A stretch of 59,043 bases of DNA, taken from NCBI GenBank assembly GCA_002709695.1, contig PAQF01000052.1, forward strand, positions 1-59,043, in the 5' to 3' direction. The translations under genes were made by a program, and so were the position numbers. The notes under the pieces were generated by a model. That model was not told the DNA's origin and searched no databases. It worked only from the letters and a program-made list of their open reading frames with translations. Origin of the DNA: Candidatus Poribacteria bacterium. GTDB taxonomy: Bacteria > Poribacteria > WGA-4E > UBA9662. Each line of letters begins with the position of its first letter. Position 1 is the first letter of the stretch. Shown piece after piece: positions 38,146 through 52,680 of this stretch.

Positions 38146-39006
38146 ATGTCTCCCGAACTTATCGCAGATTACCAATGTGTTATAGGAGAAAATCCACTTT
38201 GGCATCCGGATGAAAACCAGCTTTATTGGCTCGATATTCCCGATGGGCGGCTTTTTCGCTACAATCCCCAAACAGGAGAACATGAAAATTTCTATACTCA
38301 CGAAGGAGAAATTGGCGGTTTTACCTTTCAACCCGATGGTTCACTTCTCCTTTTCATGTCCCGAGGAACAATTGCAATCTGGAAAGATGGTGAACTGACC
38401 CCAGTCATCGATGAAATTTCAGGCGAGCTTGAATCCAGATTTAACGACGTAATCGCTGACCCTGTAGGGAGAGTTTTCTGTGGTACAATGCCACAGGAAT
38501 CATGCCCTGGTAAACTTTACCAGCTTGACTTAGATGGATCAATTATTGAAATTCTTGATAGCATCACATGCTCTAATGGTTTGGGATTCACTCCAGATCT
38601 CAAGCAATTATATTATACCGATTCTATGAAGCAGAAAATCTACCTCTTCGACTACAACCAAGGAACGGGGTCCATTTCCAACCAACGTGTATTTGTTACC
38701 ATCCCGGAGAAAAATGGTTTACCAGATGGCATGACTGTTGATTCCGAAGGATATGTTTGGTCTGCCCATTGGGACGGAAATTGTTTGGTAAGATTCGACC
38801 CATTTGGGAACGAGGAACGGAGAATTGAGTTTCCAGCAAAAAAGGTTTCCAGTCTTTGTTTTGGTGGTGAGGATTTAACAGATATCTATGTAACAACTGC
38901 AGGCGGAGACAACAAATTGGAGGAAGGAACTGGCGCAGGAGCACTGTTTCGATTAAAACTTGGAATTCAGGGAACGCCTGAATTTCTGTCACAAATCAAT
39001 GTTTAG
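38146..39006 (+). CDS. SMP-30/gluconolactonase family protein
   Basis: Six-bladed propeller hydrolase of 286 residues that opens sugar lactones such as gluconolactone in characterised relatives. Metal-site residues are visible: Glu in IGENPLWHP, Asn in SRFNDVIADP, Asn in SNGLGFTPD and Asp in GLPDGMTVDSEG. Other marks: LYWLDIPDG, LYYTDS, GYVWSAHWDG and IYVTTAGG. No signal peptide, so cytoplasmic. AAGGAAG lies before the ATG. A lipoprotein gene starts inside its end. Confidence 0.94.
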   Translation: MSPELIADYQCVIGENPLWHPDENQLYWLDIPDGRLFRYNPQTGEHENFYTHEGEIGGFTFQPDGSLLLFMSRGTIAIWKDGELTPVIDEISGELESRFNDVIADPVGRVFCGTMPQESCPGKLYQLDLDGSIIEILDSITCSNGLGFTPDLKQLYYTDSMKQKIYLFDYNQGTGSISNQRVFVTIPEKNGLPDGMTVDSEGYVWSAHWDGNCLVRFDPFGNEERRIEFPAKKVSSLCFGGEDLTDIYVTTAGGDNKLEEGTGAGALFRLKLGIQGTPEFLSQINV

Positions 39007-39370
39007 CCTACGAAAGAAAAAAGTGAGGTTTTGTCACATTCAAGGCCAATTGCTACCAGGGATTAGCTTAATCTTGATTTTGGCCAGCAGTTGTGCAAAC
39101 CCCAAGATTCTTAACATCAAAAACAACATTGAGGAATTCAAGAATCAAGAAGTAACGCTGAACGGAGAAGTCATAGAAACGCTAGCAATACCGTTTGTAC
39201 GGACTGGAGCATACCAACTTGACGATGGCAGTGGTCGGATCTGGGTTTTATCTACTAAGAACGTGCCCGAACGCGGTAATCAGGTTATAGTAACCGGTAC
39301 TATTACTGTTGGGGTTGAACTCGGCGGCAAAAGGTTTGGCGTGATGGTCAAGGAAACAAATAAAGAATGA
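38999..39370 (+). CDS. Small lipoprotein with OB-like domain
   Basis: 123 residues from ATG at 38999, which overlaps the end of the SMP-30 gene by eight bases. Basic start, hydrophobic stretch (LLPGISLILILASSC) with a lipobox-like LASSC, so probably lipid-anchored at Cys. The mature part has the five-strand pattern of a short OB fold: EEFKNQEVTLNGEVIETL, GAYQLDDGSGRIWVLS and QVIVTGTI, with the DDGSG turn common in nucleic-acid-binding-like OB modules and periplasmic ones. Function unknown. Confidence 0.78.
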   Translation: MFSLRKKKVRFCHIQGQLLPGISLILILASSCANPKILNIKNNIEEFKNQEVTLNGEVIETLAIPFVRTGAYQLDDGSGRIWVLSTKNVPERGNQVIVTGTITVGVELGGKRFGVMVKETNKE

Positions 39371-39417
39371 ATTTTAACTATCAACATCTTCAAGATATTT
39401 AAAAAAAACAGGGCAAA

Positions 39418-44178
<4,761 letters not shown>

Positions 44179-44571
44179 CAGTTCAAATTCCAAACTAGAA
44201 ATTAAACTCAGCTTAGCGTAATTATTAAAGCACATTAATCAGCTAAATTCAATCATTTATCCTAATTTTTTTGGCGATTTGTAACCGATAATTGTTGGTT
44301 ATTCAATATTTTCGTAGCACGTAAAAAGTAGTTTTTTAAATGTGTATCAGCAAACAGAAAACTACCAGCAAAGCTGGGAACACTTCTCCCAAACCGAATA
44401 AGTTGCCAACCTTCACATATTGTATATGACCAGGGATTAATCTAATAAATTCAAGTGCCTGACATGTTTCTGGCAGAATTCTGATAGCTCTTGTAGCATT
44501 CAATATCATTAATTGAGCACCTTGACGAATCAATAACCAATAAAAAAACCTGTATTGAAAGGAGAAAAAGG
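44179..44571. other. Gene-free gap
   Basis: About 390 bases between divergent kdsB and the broken secreted-protein gene. A 65-codon minus frame at 44336-44533 has a hydrophobic end but no ribosome site and no familiar motif; I treat it as chance. AAAGGAG directly precedes the broken gene's ATG. Confidence 0.4.
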
Positions 44572-44943
44572 ATGAAAAATCCCATGATGTTTACACCAAC
44601 TGTTTTGATCATTTTATGTTCACTACTTCCTTTGTCTGTGAGAAGCCAACAGGTAGTTTTCGAAGAAAAATGTTTGGACCAAAGAGAGCCAGCAGAATGG
44701 AAAATTGAGACCGAATTCAAACCCAAGAAAGGTGCAGCTAATTTGCCAGAGGGTCTCGGCATCACAGAATGGATGGGATGGAGTTTCGCTGACCATGCTT
44801 GGTGAACTCAAACTGCTGAGAACCAAGGTCGTGGAAATTGGAAAAAAGCAAATAAGACTGTAGCTATCGCTGATCCGGATGAGTAGTACGATGAAAAAAT
44901 CCCTGATGATTTGGAAACTTTAAACGAGTACCATATAATCTGA
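44572..44943 (+). pseudogene. Remnant of a secreted protein (N-terminal part) with in-frame stops
   Basis: Starts well: AAAGGAG before ATG, then a signal peptide (PTVLIILCSLLPLSVRSQQ) and mature sequence GLGITEWMGWSFADHAW. The same frame then meets TGA (44803-44805), continues as TQTAENQGRGNWKKANKTV and AIADPDE, meets TAG (44884-44886), continues as YDEKIPDDLETLNEY and stops at TGA (44941-44943). The text between stops is protein-like and resembles the N-terminal module of secreted phosphoesterase-type proteins, as far as I recall. The rest of the gene is missing. A 77-residue secreted peptide could still be made. Confidence 0.8.
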
Positions 44944-45111
44944 AATCCTCCCAAAAAACCCCTTCGGACAGAATATCTTCAACCTATTTTTAGCTCCACA
45001 AAGACCTATTCCACCTAACTATCACGTATTACAGATAACTTAATTAATCATGACGTAAACGGTAATCGAACACAACTGTACTCCCCAAATACTTGTTGTT
45101 GCCTCAAATTA

Positions 45112-46020
45112 TTACATTGGTGGTTGCAACATTAATTCTTCAATAATAGCTGCTAATTTTGACGGAACCATCCGTTCCTTGAGGTAGTGATGGTTCCTTT
45201 TGTCCGATGTTTGCCATTGGTTGGATCCATCCGAAGCAACAGCACAGCCCCCACCACTTTCAACTGTCCAATAGTCTAAACTCCCCCGAACCGCGCATAG
45301 AACGGTCGCGGGGTCCCAACTAGGCCGAGCCTCACCTTGTGTATGAAGTTGGTAAGCTGTTCTTACCGGATTGTCTTTCGTTCCCAAGATGCAGAGACGT
45401 TTACCCGTCATAATTTTTTCTCCAATTTCGAAGCCACAGAAAGTAATGGGTGTTGGCCAATTTTCGACAACCATATGCGCGGCTGAACTATCCTGCTGGA
45501 AATTCCATTCTGACCCACTTGGAAACTTTCCTCCCATAACATACAAGGCATTTACCTTTTGTAAAACAAGATCATACCCATTTAATTGACTATATTGATC
45601 AGCCTGAGTTTGTAATAGATCTTTCAGATTATTAAGCGGCCCGATAGCACATATAATCACACTTCGATCGGCCTGTTCCGCTAGAATCTGCCTATATAAC
45701 TCACGTGCATCCGCAGCATCTTGACCACTTTTTAGTTGGTTTGGGAAATGTTGACCTAAGTATTGATTGTACTTTGATTCCATTAGGAATCCGGATTTCT
45801 TGTAAGTCCCTATTGGGAGATAGTCCCTCCCATAATACGTGTTGATCGCATTAATACAAAGTGCTCCCCATTGGCTAGAAGTACAACACATAATTCCTAA
45901 AATTTCAGTTTCACCATTATTGGCTAAAGCATGAAGTACTGAAATCGCTCCGACATCATCACAATCAGGACCAATGTCAGTATCCAAGATAATGGGTATA
46001 GAAGTCAAAGTTTTAACCAC
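45112..46020 (-). CDS. Nucleoside hydrolase (IU-nucleoside hydrolase family)
   Basis: Cleaves the N-glycosidic bond of ribonucleosides in characterised relatives. 302 residues. The calcium-site motif reads IILDTDIGPDCDDVGAI (the family's DTDxGxDDxxA with a Cys insert-like change, also common in this branch). CAIGPLNNLKDLL, YVMGGKFPSGSEWNFQQDSSAA and GFEIGEKI follow, and WDPATVLCAVRG supplies the late Asp. Start is GTG at 46020. Substrate range unknown. No export signal. Transcribed alone. Confidence 0.92.
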   Translation of the reverse strand: MVKTLTSIPIILDTDIGPDCDDVGAISVLHALANNGETEILGIMCCTSSQWGALCINAINTYYGRDYLPIGTYKKSGFLMESKYNQYLGQHFPNQLKSGQDAADARELYRQILAEQADRSVIICAIGPLNNLKDLLQTQADQYSQLNGYDLVLQKVNALYVMGGKFPSGSEWNFQQDSSAAHMVVENWPTPITFCGFEIGEKIMTGKRLCILGTKDNPVRTAYQLHTQGEARPSWDPATVLCAVRGSLDYWTVESGGGCAVASDGSNQWQTSDKRNHHYLKERMVPSKLAAIIEELMLQPPM

Positions 46021-46073
46021 AGACCAATTCTCACATCATCAGCACAAAAATTCTCCTCAATCCTACTACTGAC

Positions 46074-47651
46074 CTAGTCCAATCTCGAAGCTGAGTGTTG
46101 ATACAATTTCAAATTTTCTGTTTGGTATATCAATTTGTAGTCTCGCTTGATCGATTTCACATCTGGGTGCTGATCACTGGCCCGCCAAGTTATTACATAA
46201 TCTGTAATGTCATTAACATACTTGAATTTCCAATTTCCATTCTTATAGTGGAGCGGAAAATAGTGATATTTGGGTTCATAGTTGCCTACATAATGACTAC
46301 CATTCTCAAAACAATAATAACAAGCGCCATGATAAAACGGTGAAAGATATTTGATTGGACCATGGTGCTCTGCACCAAGGACTTCACTCGCAGTTTCAAG
46401 AAGAGAGACAGACGAATCCGGCCTAATCAATTCAGTTCCCGCCATAAATTCCTTCATGTCTTTGTTAAGTAAATGATAATCACGGATTGTCAATCCAAGG
46501 TGCCATAGTGTCATTAATAGCATCATTCCAACTAGAATTTTCCTGAACCATAGCGATTTGGGGACAACAAACCAGCCAAGCAATACCGGAAAAATGAATA
46601 GGTTGATCCGAGGGTTTATCCAACCAGGTGAGCCATGACGCCATGGCAATTTGAAGTAGAGAACAACCAATATTATACTCAAAAACAAAAAAACATCCTG
46701 AGATCGAAAGACCTGCTTTTGATGTATCCGTTCAATAATTGTCCACATAATACAAAGGCAAATAAATATTAAAAGAATCTTCGAAACAATAATGTAACTG
46801 TCGTTAAAGTAAACCAATGATTCGACTTTCAAAAAATTATTCCACAGTTCCGTCCATGGAAGGTAATGACTGAATTGGTTACTTTTATGACGTTCCAGCC
46901 ATTTCTCAGGATAAAGTGTTTCTGGGTTTTTAAGAACAGTATTGACTAAGATAAAAAACACGGGAACCATATAACCAAAGAAAGACAGCGATTTCCTTAG
47001 GCTATTTTGCCAATCGGGAAGATGCTCAAGAAAATGCACGAAAGCAAAGAAAGTCAAAGTAAAAACTAACATAGTAAAAGGGCCAAAATGAGAAAAATAT
47101 GTCCCTATTATTAGAAGATTCAATACAGCGACTCGGGTTATACTAAGGCATGCTTTGTATTTCCACCAATATCCGATACTAATCAAACATAAGGGAAAAG
47201 CCAAGGTGAAATTATAAAATCCCATCTGCAACAAATAATTGTAGCTATATAGAAAACCAAGTAGAGAAAATATTCGTAAGCGCTTGTTAATTGCAGTCAA
47301 TAGATAGTAGAAACTGAAAGGAAACAAAAGAACACAGATAGAAACATAAATCTTTTCAGCAATAAGCGGTGATACAATGTGGAGAGCAAGATAAAAGAAA
47401 GCATAGTTGCTCCAATTTGGGAAAAATGTCAAATTTAGATCGTAAACCTGATGGAATTTGGTGTAATCTGGGTTGTTCCATTCCTTTAAGATGTAGGAAT
47501 TATAGACATGGCTAATACCATCCTGAGTTGGAATGAAAGTAAATCCCCATATGGGAATCAGATGAAGCAAACAGAGGAGCCCCACTAATATCTGAGATTG
47601 ATTTCGCCATAAAATCTGCCAATTCTGTCTTATAAAACTAGTTTGGACCAT
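46074..47651 (-). CDS. Polytopic membrane protein, possibly GT-C-like glycosyltransferase
   Basis: 525 residues with about 11-12 membrane helices (e.g. ILVGLLCLLHLIPIWGFTF, IYVSICVLLFPFSFYYLL, ILLIFICLCIMWTII, DVFLFLSIILVVLYF). The first periplasmic loop carries PTQDGISHVYNSYIL, where an Asp in that place would fit the catalytic acid of lipid-phosphosugar-dependent glycosyltransferases (GT-C fold). A soluble C-terminal tail of about 110 residues follows. I cannot name a family; the enzyme idea is inference from topology. Confidence 0.7.
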   Translation of the reverse strand: MVQTSFIRQNWQILWRNQSQILVGLLCLLHLIPIWGFTFIPTQDGISHVYNSYILKEWNNPDYTKFHQVYDLNLTFFPNWSNYAFFYLALHIVSPLIAEKIYVSICVLLFPFSFYYLLTAINKRLRIFSLLGFLYSYNYLLQMGFYNFTLAFPLCLISIGYWWKYKACLSITRVAVLNLLIIGTYFSHFGPFTMLVFTLTFFAFVHFLEHLPDWQNSLRKSLSFFGYMVPVFFILVNTVLKNPETLYPEKWLERHKSNQFSHYLPWTELWNNFLKVESLVYFNDSYIIVSKILLIFICLCIMWTIIERIHQKQVFRSQDVFLFLSIILVVLYFKLPWRHGSPGWINPRINLFIFPVLLGWFVVPKSLWFRKILVGMMLLMTLWHLGLTIRDYHLLNKDMKEFMAGTELIRPDSSVSLLETASEVLGAEHHGPIKYLSPFYHGACYYCFENGSHYVGNYEPKYHYFPLHYKNGNWKFKYVNDITDYVITWRASDQHPDVKSIKRDYKLIYQTENLKLYQHSASRLD

Positions 47652-47734
47652 TATCCCGATTTAAAATAATTGAATTTACAATAAGAACCTAGATCATAAA
47701 AATTTTATCATCAATTAACAAAAACAACTTCAGG

Positions 47735-47779
47735 AAACAAATACATTGAGACAAACAAATACATTGAGACAAACAAATA
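47735..47779. repeat. 18-base tandem repeat, 2.5 copies
   Basis: Two perfect copies (47735-47752, 47753-47770) and a nine-base partial third (47771-47779), about 100 bases before the DUF1549 gene. Likely slippage in an AT-rich leader or promoter region; a regulatory role is possible but unsupported. Confidence 0.85.
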
Positions 47780-47877
47780 TTGTGTCACAATAAAATTTCG
47801 TGCTACAATGGCCGAAATTGGATCTATTCTATACTCAACAGCCAAATAATACACCACGTTGGAAAAGTATCTTAAAT

Positions 47878-50800
47878 ATGTTTAAACCAATAAACACAAT
47901 TGCAATCATTAAGAAATTGTCTGCATTATACCTATTAAGTGCTCTATTCACTTTGTATGCTGACAGTGAAGTTGTTAGCTTTAATCGACATATCCGCCCA
48001 ATCTTGTCAGATGCTTGCTATGCTTGCCATGGACCTGACGCCAACCAACGTGAAGCTAACTTGCGTTTAGACACCAAAGAAGGTGCATTTGCTGAATTAG
48101 GAGGATACTATGCTATTATCCCCGGTGATCCATCCTCCAGTAAACTGATTTGGCGAATTACCCATCCAGATGTCGACCAGAGAATGCCTCCACCAGACTC
48201 TAACCGTCGCCACCCCTCCGAGGCAGAGATAAAACTCATAGAAAAATGGATTAAACAAGGTGCCAAATGGGAGGATCATTGGATTTATACACCACCTCAG
48301 CGCTCAACACTACCAGAAATTAAACATAAAGAATGGCCTTTAACTCCAATTGATCACTTTATTTTAGCACGGTTGGAAACTGAAAGGCTAAAACCATCAC
48401 TACAGGTTGACAAACGAACCCTGATTCGAAGGCTTAGTCTCGACTTGACCGGGCTGCCACCCACTCCAAAAGAAGTTGACAGATTCCTAGATGATCAAAG
48501 TCCTAACGCCTATGAAATGGAGGTCGATAGGCTACTGACTTCACCACGTTATGGAGAACGGATGGCCATGTACTGGTTAGACCTTGTTCGATACGCTGAC
48601 ACAACCGGTTATCATTCTGATGAGGACATCAGTATTTGGCCTTATAGAGATTACGTCATTAAAGCTTTTAACAGCAATATGCGGTACGATCAATTTACTC
48701 GAGAGAATTTAGCCGGAGACCTTTTACCTAACGCCACCAGAGATCAGAAAGTAGCTTCAGGTTACAATCGGCTGAACCAGACGACAGCCGAAGGAGGAGC
48801 ACAAGCCAAAGAATATTTGGCAATGTATGCTGCTGATCGTGTGCGTACTACAGCTTCCGTTTGGTTAGCAGCAACCGTAGGTTGTGCACAATGTCATGAT
48901 CACAAATTCGATCCGTACACAACCAAAGATTTCTACAGTTTGGCGGCCTTCTTTGCTGATATTCAAGAAGTTGGTGTCTATGGTGGGAACAGCAAAAGAG
49001 AACCTATAGTTCTATTGCCAACCAAAGAACAACAATATGCCTTGAGAAAAATCGAGGAGACTTCACTTCAGCTACAGGAAAAATTGAATGACCCCAACCC
49101 ACAGATCCAAGAAGAACAATTGGAGTGGGAAAAAGAAACACTATCAATGCTCGATTCATCGGATCCTGTAGACTTCGCTTGGATCGACGATGAACAAAAC
49201 AATGGTGGGAAAACAGAAGGTGAATGGAAATTTATTAACAAAAATGAGGGACCTGTTTTCAGTCAGAAATTTTCTCGAAAACAACACACAGAGAAGGAAC
49301 AGACTATCCAGCACCTTTTCCAAGGCGCTAACCGAAAAATAACCCTATCTAAAAATGACATACTTTTTGCTTATGTATGGATTGACGTGGAAAAACCTCC
49401 CAAAACTATCATGTTGCAATGGCATGATGGCAGTTGGAATCATAGAGCGTTTTGGGGACAGGACAAAATTGGTTTCGGAGAAATCGGCACAGATACCAAT
49501 GCCCACCGTTTTATGGGGAAACTCCCACAATCAGGGCAGTGGATAAGATTGGAAGTTAATCTGGCATCAGTAGGACTAGAACCAGGAAGTAAACTCAATG
49601 GAATAGCATTTGTCCAACATGGTGGTACTGCTTTCTGGGATTTAGCAGGTGTACGAACCACGCGCGATTCACAAGTGCGCTCTCTTCACCCAGAAAAAGT
49701 ACTGTCAGTGCTTCCGGTCAATCATGTCATTAGAACTGCAGATCAACAAAAAACTGTCTCAGAATATTATCGCACAATCACACCGCTTCTGGATGAGACT
49801 CGTAACAAGCTCTCAAACTTGCAAAAGGAAAAATCCGAGATTGAAAAAGAGAGTCCATATTCATTAACAACCGTATCCGTTAGCCCAAAGACAACACGTA
49901 TTCTACCCCGAGGCAACTGGATGGACGATTCAGGAGAAATCGTTACACCTAATACACCTACATTCTTGAAAAACATAGAAGTTGAAGGTCAACCTGCAAC
50001 GCGACTCGATCTTGCTAACTGGGTAGTTTCACCAAATAACCCAATGACAGCAAGAGCGTTTGTCAATCGACTCTGGTATCTTTTCTTCGGCACAGGGATC
50101 TCCAAAGTTCTTGATGACCTTGGATCACAAGGAGAACCCCCCAAACATCCCAAACTTCTTGACTGGCTGGCAGTGGAGTTTGTGGAAACAGGATGGAATG
50201 TAAAAAAAATGGTTAAGTTGATGGTGATGTCTAACACATATCGCCAATCATCAAAACCACTCCAAGAATTAATAGAAAGGGATCCATACAATAGGCTCTT
50301 AGCACATCAATCTCGTTTTCGACTCGATGCGGAGATGGTGCGCGATAATGCGCTGTTTGTTAGCGGACTACTTTCTCCTCACATCGGAGGTAAAAGCGTA
50401 AAACCCTATCAACCGGAGGGATATTATGCAAATCTAAATTTCCCCAAACGAACTTATAAACACGATCACGGCGAAAGTCAGTACCGACGAGGATTGTACA
50501 CACATTGGCAACGAACGTTCTTGCACCCTAGTATGATGGCTTTTGATGCCCCAAGTCGTCAAGAATGTACGGCTGAACGACCAAACTCGAATACTCCACT
50601 TCAAGCTCTCACCTTACTTAATGATCCAAGCTACGTTGAAGCCGCTCGTGTTTTGGGAGAAAGAATTATGAAAGAAGGTGGAAACACAGTAACAGATCGA
50701 CTTAACTGGTGCTATCAATTGGTGTTGTCACGCAAGCCAAATCCCAAGGAACTAACAGTTCTTACGAAACTATATAATAAACACTATAAGCAATACGATA

Positions 50801-50940
50801 ACAATCTCGTTGAGGCTAAGAGGTTAGCCAACTCAGGCGAATGGCCGATAGCTGAAGACATTGATTTGAGCGAGTTAGCAACTTGGACTTCTGTTGCTCG
50901 AGTGATGTTCAATCTTCATGAAACTATTACTAGATATTAA
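47878..50940 (+). CDS. Cytochrome-like DUF1549/DUF1553 protein (PSCyt1-PSCyt2-PSD1)
   Basis: Exported protein of about 1020 residues. ATG at 47878 is followed by a signal peptide (INTIAIIKKLSALYLLSALFTLYAD); GTG at 47800 gives 26 more residues but hides the signal. Domains: planctomycete cytochrome-C-like (CYACH at about 47-51, MPPP), DUF1549 (about 155-360, with a second CAQCH and DHKFDP), a beta-sandwich insert (about 380-600), then DUF1553 (about 690-1000; RAFVNRLW, DDLGSQGEPPKHPKLLDWLA, YRQSS). Two CxxCH motifs suggest haem binding. It is the usual partner of the DUF1501 gene, 71 bases downstream. Thought to work in oxidative polymer or sugar breakdown; function not established. Confidence 0.93.
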   Translation: MFKPINTIAIIKKLSALYLLSALFTLYADSEVVSFNRHIRPILSDACYACHGPDANQREANLRLDTKEGAFAELGGYYAIIPGDPSSSKLIWRITHPDVDQRMPPPDSNRRHPSEAEIKLIEKWIKQGAKWEDHWIYTPPQRSTLPEIKHKEWPLTPIDHFILARLETERLKPSLQVDKRTLIRRLSLDLTGLPPTPKEVDRFLDDQSPNAYEMEVDRLLTSPRYGERMAMYWLDLVRYADTTGYHSDEDISIWPYRDYVIKAFNSNMRYDQFTRENLAGDLLPNATRDQKVASGYNRLNQTTAEGGAQAKEYLAMYAADRVRTTASVWLAATVGCAQCHDHKFDPYTTKDFYSLAAFFADIQEVGVYGGNSKREPIVLLPTKEQQYALRKIEETSLQLQEKLNDPNPQIQEEQLEWEKETLSMLDSSDPVDFAWIDDEQNNGGKTEGEWKFINKNEGPVFSQKFSRKQHTEKEQTIQHLFQGANRKITLSKNDILFAYVWIDVEKPPKTIMLQWHDGSWNHRAFWGQDKIGFGEIGTDTNAHRFMGKLPQSGQWIRLEVNLASVGLEPGSKLNGIAFVQHGGTAFWDLAGVRTTRDSQVRSLHPEKVLSVLPVNHVIRTADQQKTVSEYYRTITPLLDETRNKLSNLQKEKSEIEKESPYSLTTVSVSPKTTRILPRGNWMDDSGEIVTPNTPTFLKNIEVEGQPATRLDLANWVVSPNNPMTARAFVNRLWYLFFGTGISKVLDDLGSQGEPPKHPKLLDWLAVEFVETGWNVKKMVKLMVMSNTYRQSSKPLQELIERDPYNRLLAHQSRFRLDAEMVRDNALFVSGLLSPHIGGKSVKPYQPEGYYANLNFPKRTYKHDHGESQYRRGLYTHWQRTFLHPSMMAFDAPSRQECTAERPNSNTPLQALTLLNDPSYVEAARVLGERIMKEGGNTVTDRLNWCYQLVLSRKPNPKELTVLTKLYNKHYKQYDNNLVEAKRLANSGEWPIAEDIDLSELATWTSVARVMFNLHETITRY

Positions 50941-51011
50941 ATTATTGCTGACATCTTTTCATTACTTAAGTTAACCGAGCTATATATAAATGGGATTAAA
51001 GGATCAAAAAT

Positions 51012-52442
51012 ATGCATGATTCTGAAAAAATAAAATTGTTTCAGACTCGACGGACTTTTTTAGGTCGCACTGTACGCGGAATTGGCTCTTTAGCCTTAGC
51101 ATCTTTATTAAACCCATCCTCCGTAATAGCAAACACTAACCAGCAGAAATGGAAAGGAGTTCTCCAACCAACCCATTTTGCTCCACGAGCAAAACGGGTG
51201 ATCCACCTCTGTATGGCAGGAGGACCATCTCATCTGGAAACACTCGATTACAAGCCAAAGTTAGCAGAGATGGATGGTAAACCTATGCCGGAATCCTTTA
51301 CAGCGGGACAACCCATCGCACAATTACAAGGAAATCGTGAGCTAAAATGTTTGGGACCAACTCATCCCTTCCAAAAATACGGGAAATCCGGGCAAGAAAT
51401 TAGTACAGCTTTTCCCAAAATCGGCCAAATAGCTGACGAAATTTGTATAATTCGTTCTATGCAAACAGAACAAATTAATCATGACCCAGCTCACACATTC
51501 ATGAATACAGGAACAGTAATCTCCGGTCGGCCAAGTATGGGGTCCTGGTTGCTCTATGGACTCGGCAGCGAAAGCAATAACTTACCAGGCTATGTTGTTT
51601 TAACTTCATCAGGTGGAGGCCAAGATCAACCAATTGCAACAAGACAATGGCACAGTGGTTTTCTCCCTGGTCAGTTCCAAGGCGTCCAGTTTCATTCAAC
51701 TGGAGACCCTATACACTATGCGGGGAAACCAGATGGAGTAAGTATCAACCAACAACAGGATGTAGTAAACACCGTTAATAGTTTGAATGGAATCTTGAAT
51801 GAAACTGTAGAAGATCCGGAAATTTCTACTCGCATCAGCCAATATGAGATGGCATTTCGAATGCAAACCAGTGTGCCAGACTTGATGGACGTCTCTGACG
51901 AGCCCCAACATATACGTGACCTTTACGGAGCACAACCCGGTGATGGATCATTCGCTTCAAACTGTCTATTAGCACGAAGGCTAGCGGAACGTGGAGTACG
52001 TTTCATCCAGCTTTATCATCGCGGTTGGGATCACCATGGTGGCATCAAAAATGCCATAAATGTAACTGCAGGCTTAGTAGACCAAGCCTCGGCTGCACTA
52101 GTTACTGATTTAAAACAACGTGGTATGCTGGACGACACCCTAATTATTTGGGGTGGCGAGTTCGGCCGAACACCTATGGCCCAAGGTAGCGGAAGGGATC
52201 ATCATATTCGTGGTTTTTCCATCTGGATGGCAGGAGGAGGTATTAAAGGCGGCATTTCCCATGGCAATACTGACGAACTTGGTTATTACGCAGTAGAAGA
52301 TATAGTACATGTTCATGACTTCCACGCAACCATACTGCATCTGCTTGGGATAGACCATCAAAAATTAACCTATCGTTTCCAAGGACGCGATTTTCGACTG
52401 ACTGATGTTCATGGTCACTTAGTCAACAATATTATTGCTTGA
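51012..52442 (+). CDS. DUF1501 family exported protein (sulfatase-like fold)
   Basis: 476 residues with a twin-arginine-like start (TRRTFLGRTVRGIGSLALASLL), so probably exported folded. DUF1501 belongs to the alkaline phosphatase/sulfatase superfamily. Visible family marks: IHLCMAGGPSHLETLDYKP, MQTEQINHDPAHTFMNTG, FIQLYHRGWDHHGG, IIWGGEFGRTP, GRDHHIRGFSIWMAGGG and VHDFHATILHLLGID. The usual sulfatase Cys is absent, as in the whole family. It forms an operon-like pair with the DUF1549/1553 gene. Confidence 0.94.
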   Translation: MHDSEKIKLFQTRRTFLGRTVRGIGSLALASLLNPSSVIANTNQQKWKGVLQPTHFAPRAKRVIHLCMAGGPSHLETLDYKPKLAEMDGKPMPESFTAGQPIAQLQGNRELKCLGPTHPFQKYGKSGQEISTAFPKIGQIADEICIIRSMQTEQINHDPAHTFMNTGTVISGRPSMGSWLLYGLGSESNNLPGYVVLTSSGGGQDQPIATRQWHSGFLPGQFQGVQFHSTGDPIHYAGKPDGVSINQQQDVVNTVNSLNGILNETVEDPEISTRISQYEMAFRMQTSVPDLMDVSDEPQHIRDLYGAQPGDGSFASNCLLARRLAERGVRFIQLYHRGWDHHGGIKNAINVTAGLVDQASAALVTDLKQRGMLDDTLIIWGGEFGRTPMAQGSGRDHHIRGFSIWMAGGGIKGGISHGNTDELGYYAVEDIVHVHDFHATILHLLGIDHQKLTYRFQGRDFRLTDVHGHLVNNIIA

Positions 52443-52606
52443 TTTTCATTACTTCATTGGACATCACTCGGTAGTGTATTCTATCTAATCCCACCAGTTT
52501 CCCATTCCCAAATTTATATCCCCTATTATGCGGTTACGCCGTCAATCCTCGCTGTTACGTCCCTTATTTGGTTCCAGCTCCATTTCGGCAAGAATTATAA
52601 AAAAGT

Positions 52607-52635
52607 TTGACATGGCATCTTTCACAAGATATCAT
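52607..52635 (+). promoter_or_regulatory. Sigma-70-type promoter before the 51-residue gene
   Basis: TTGACA (52607-52612), a 17-base spacer, and TATCAT (52630-52635): near-consensus -35 and -10 at ideal spacing. Transcription would start near 52642, giving a leader of about 40 bases to the ATG at 52681. Confidence 0.8.
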
Positions 52636-52680
52636 TAGGGTTTTTTTGCCAATTATATACACAAAGGAGGTGAAATTGAC

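Noticed and set aside
44336-44533. 65-codon minus-strand frame with hydrophobic end
   Set aside because: No ribosome site, no familiar motif, lies in a promoter gap between divergent genes.
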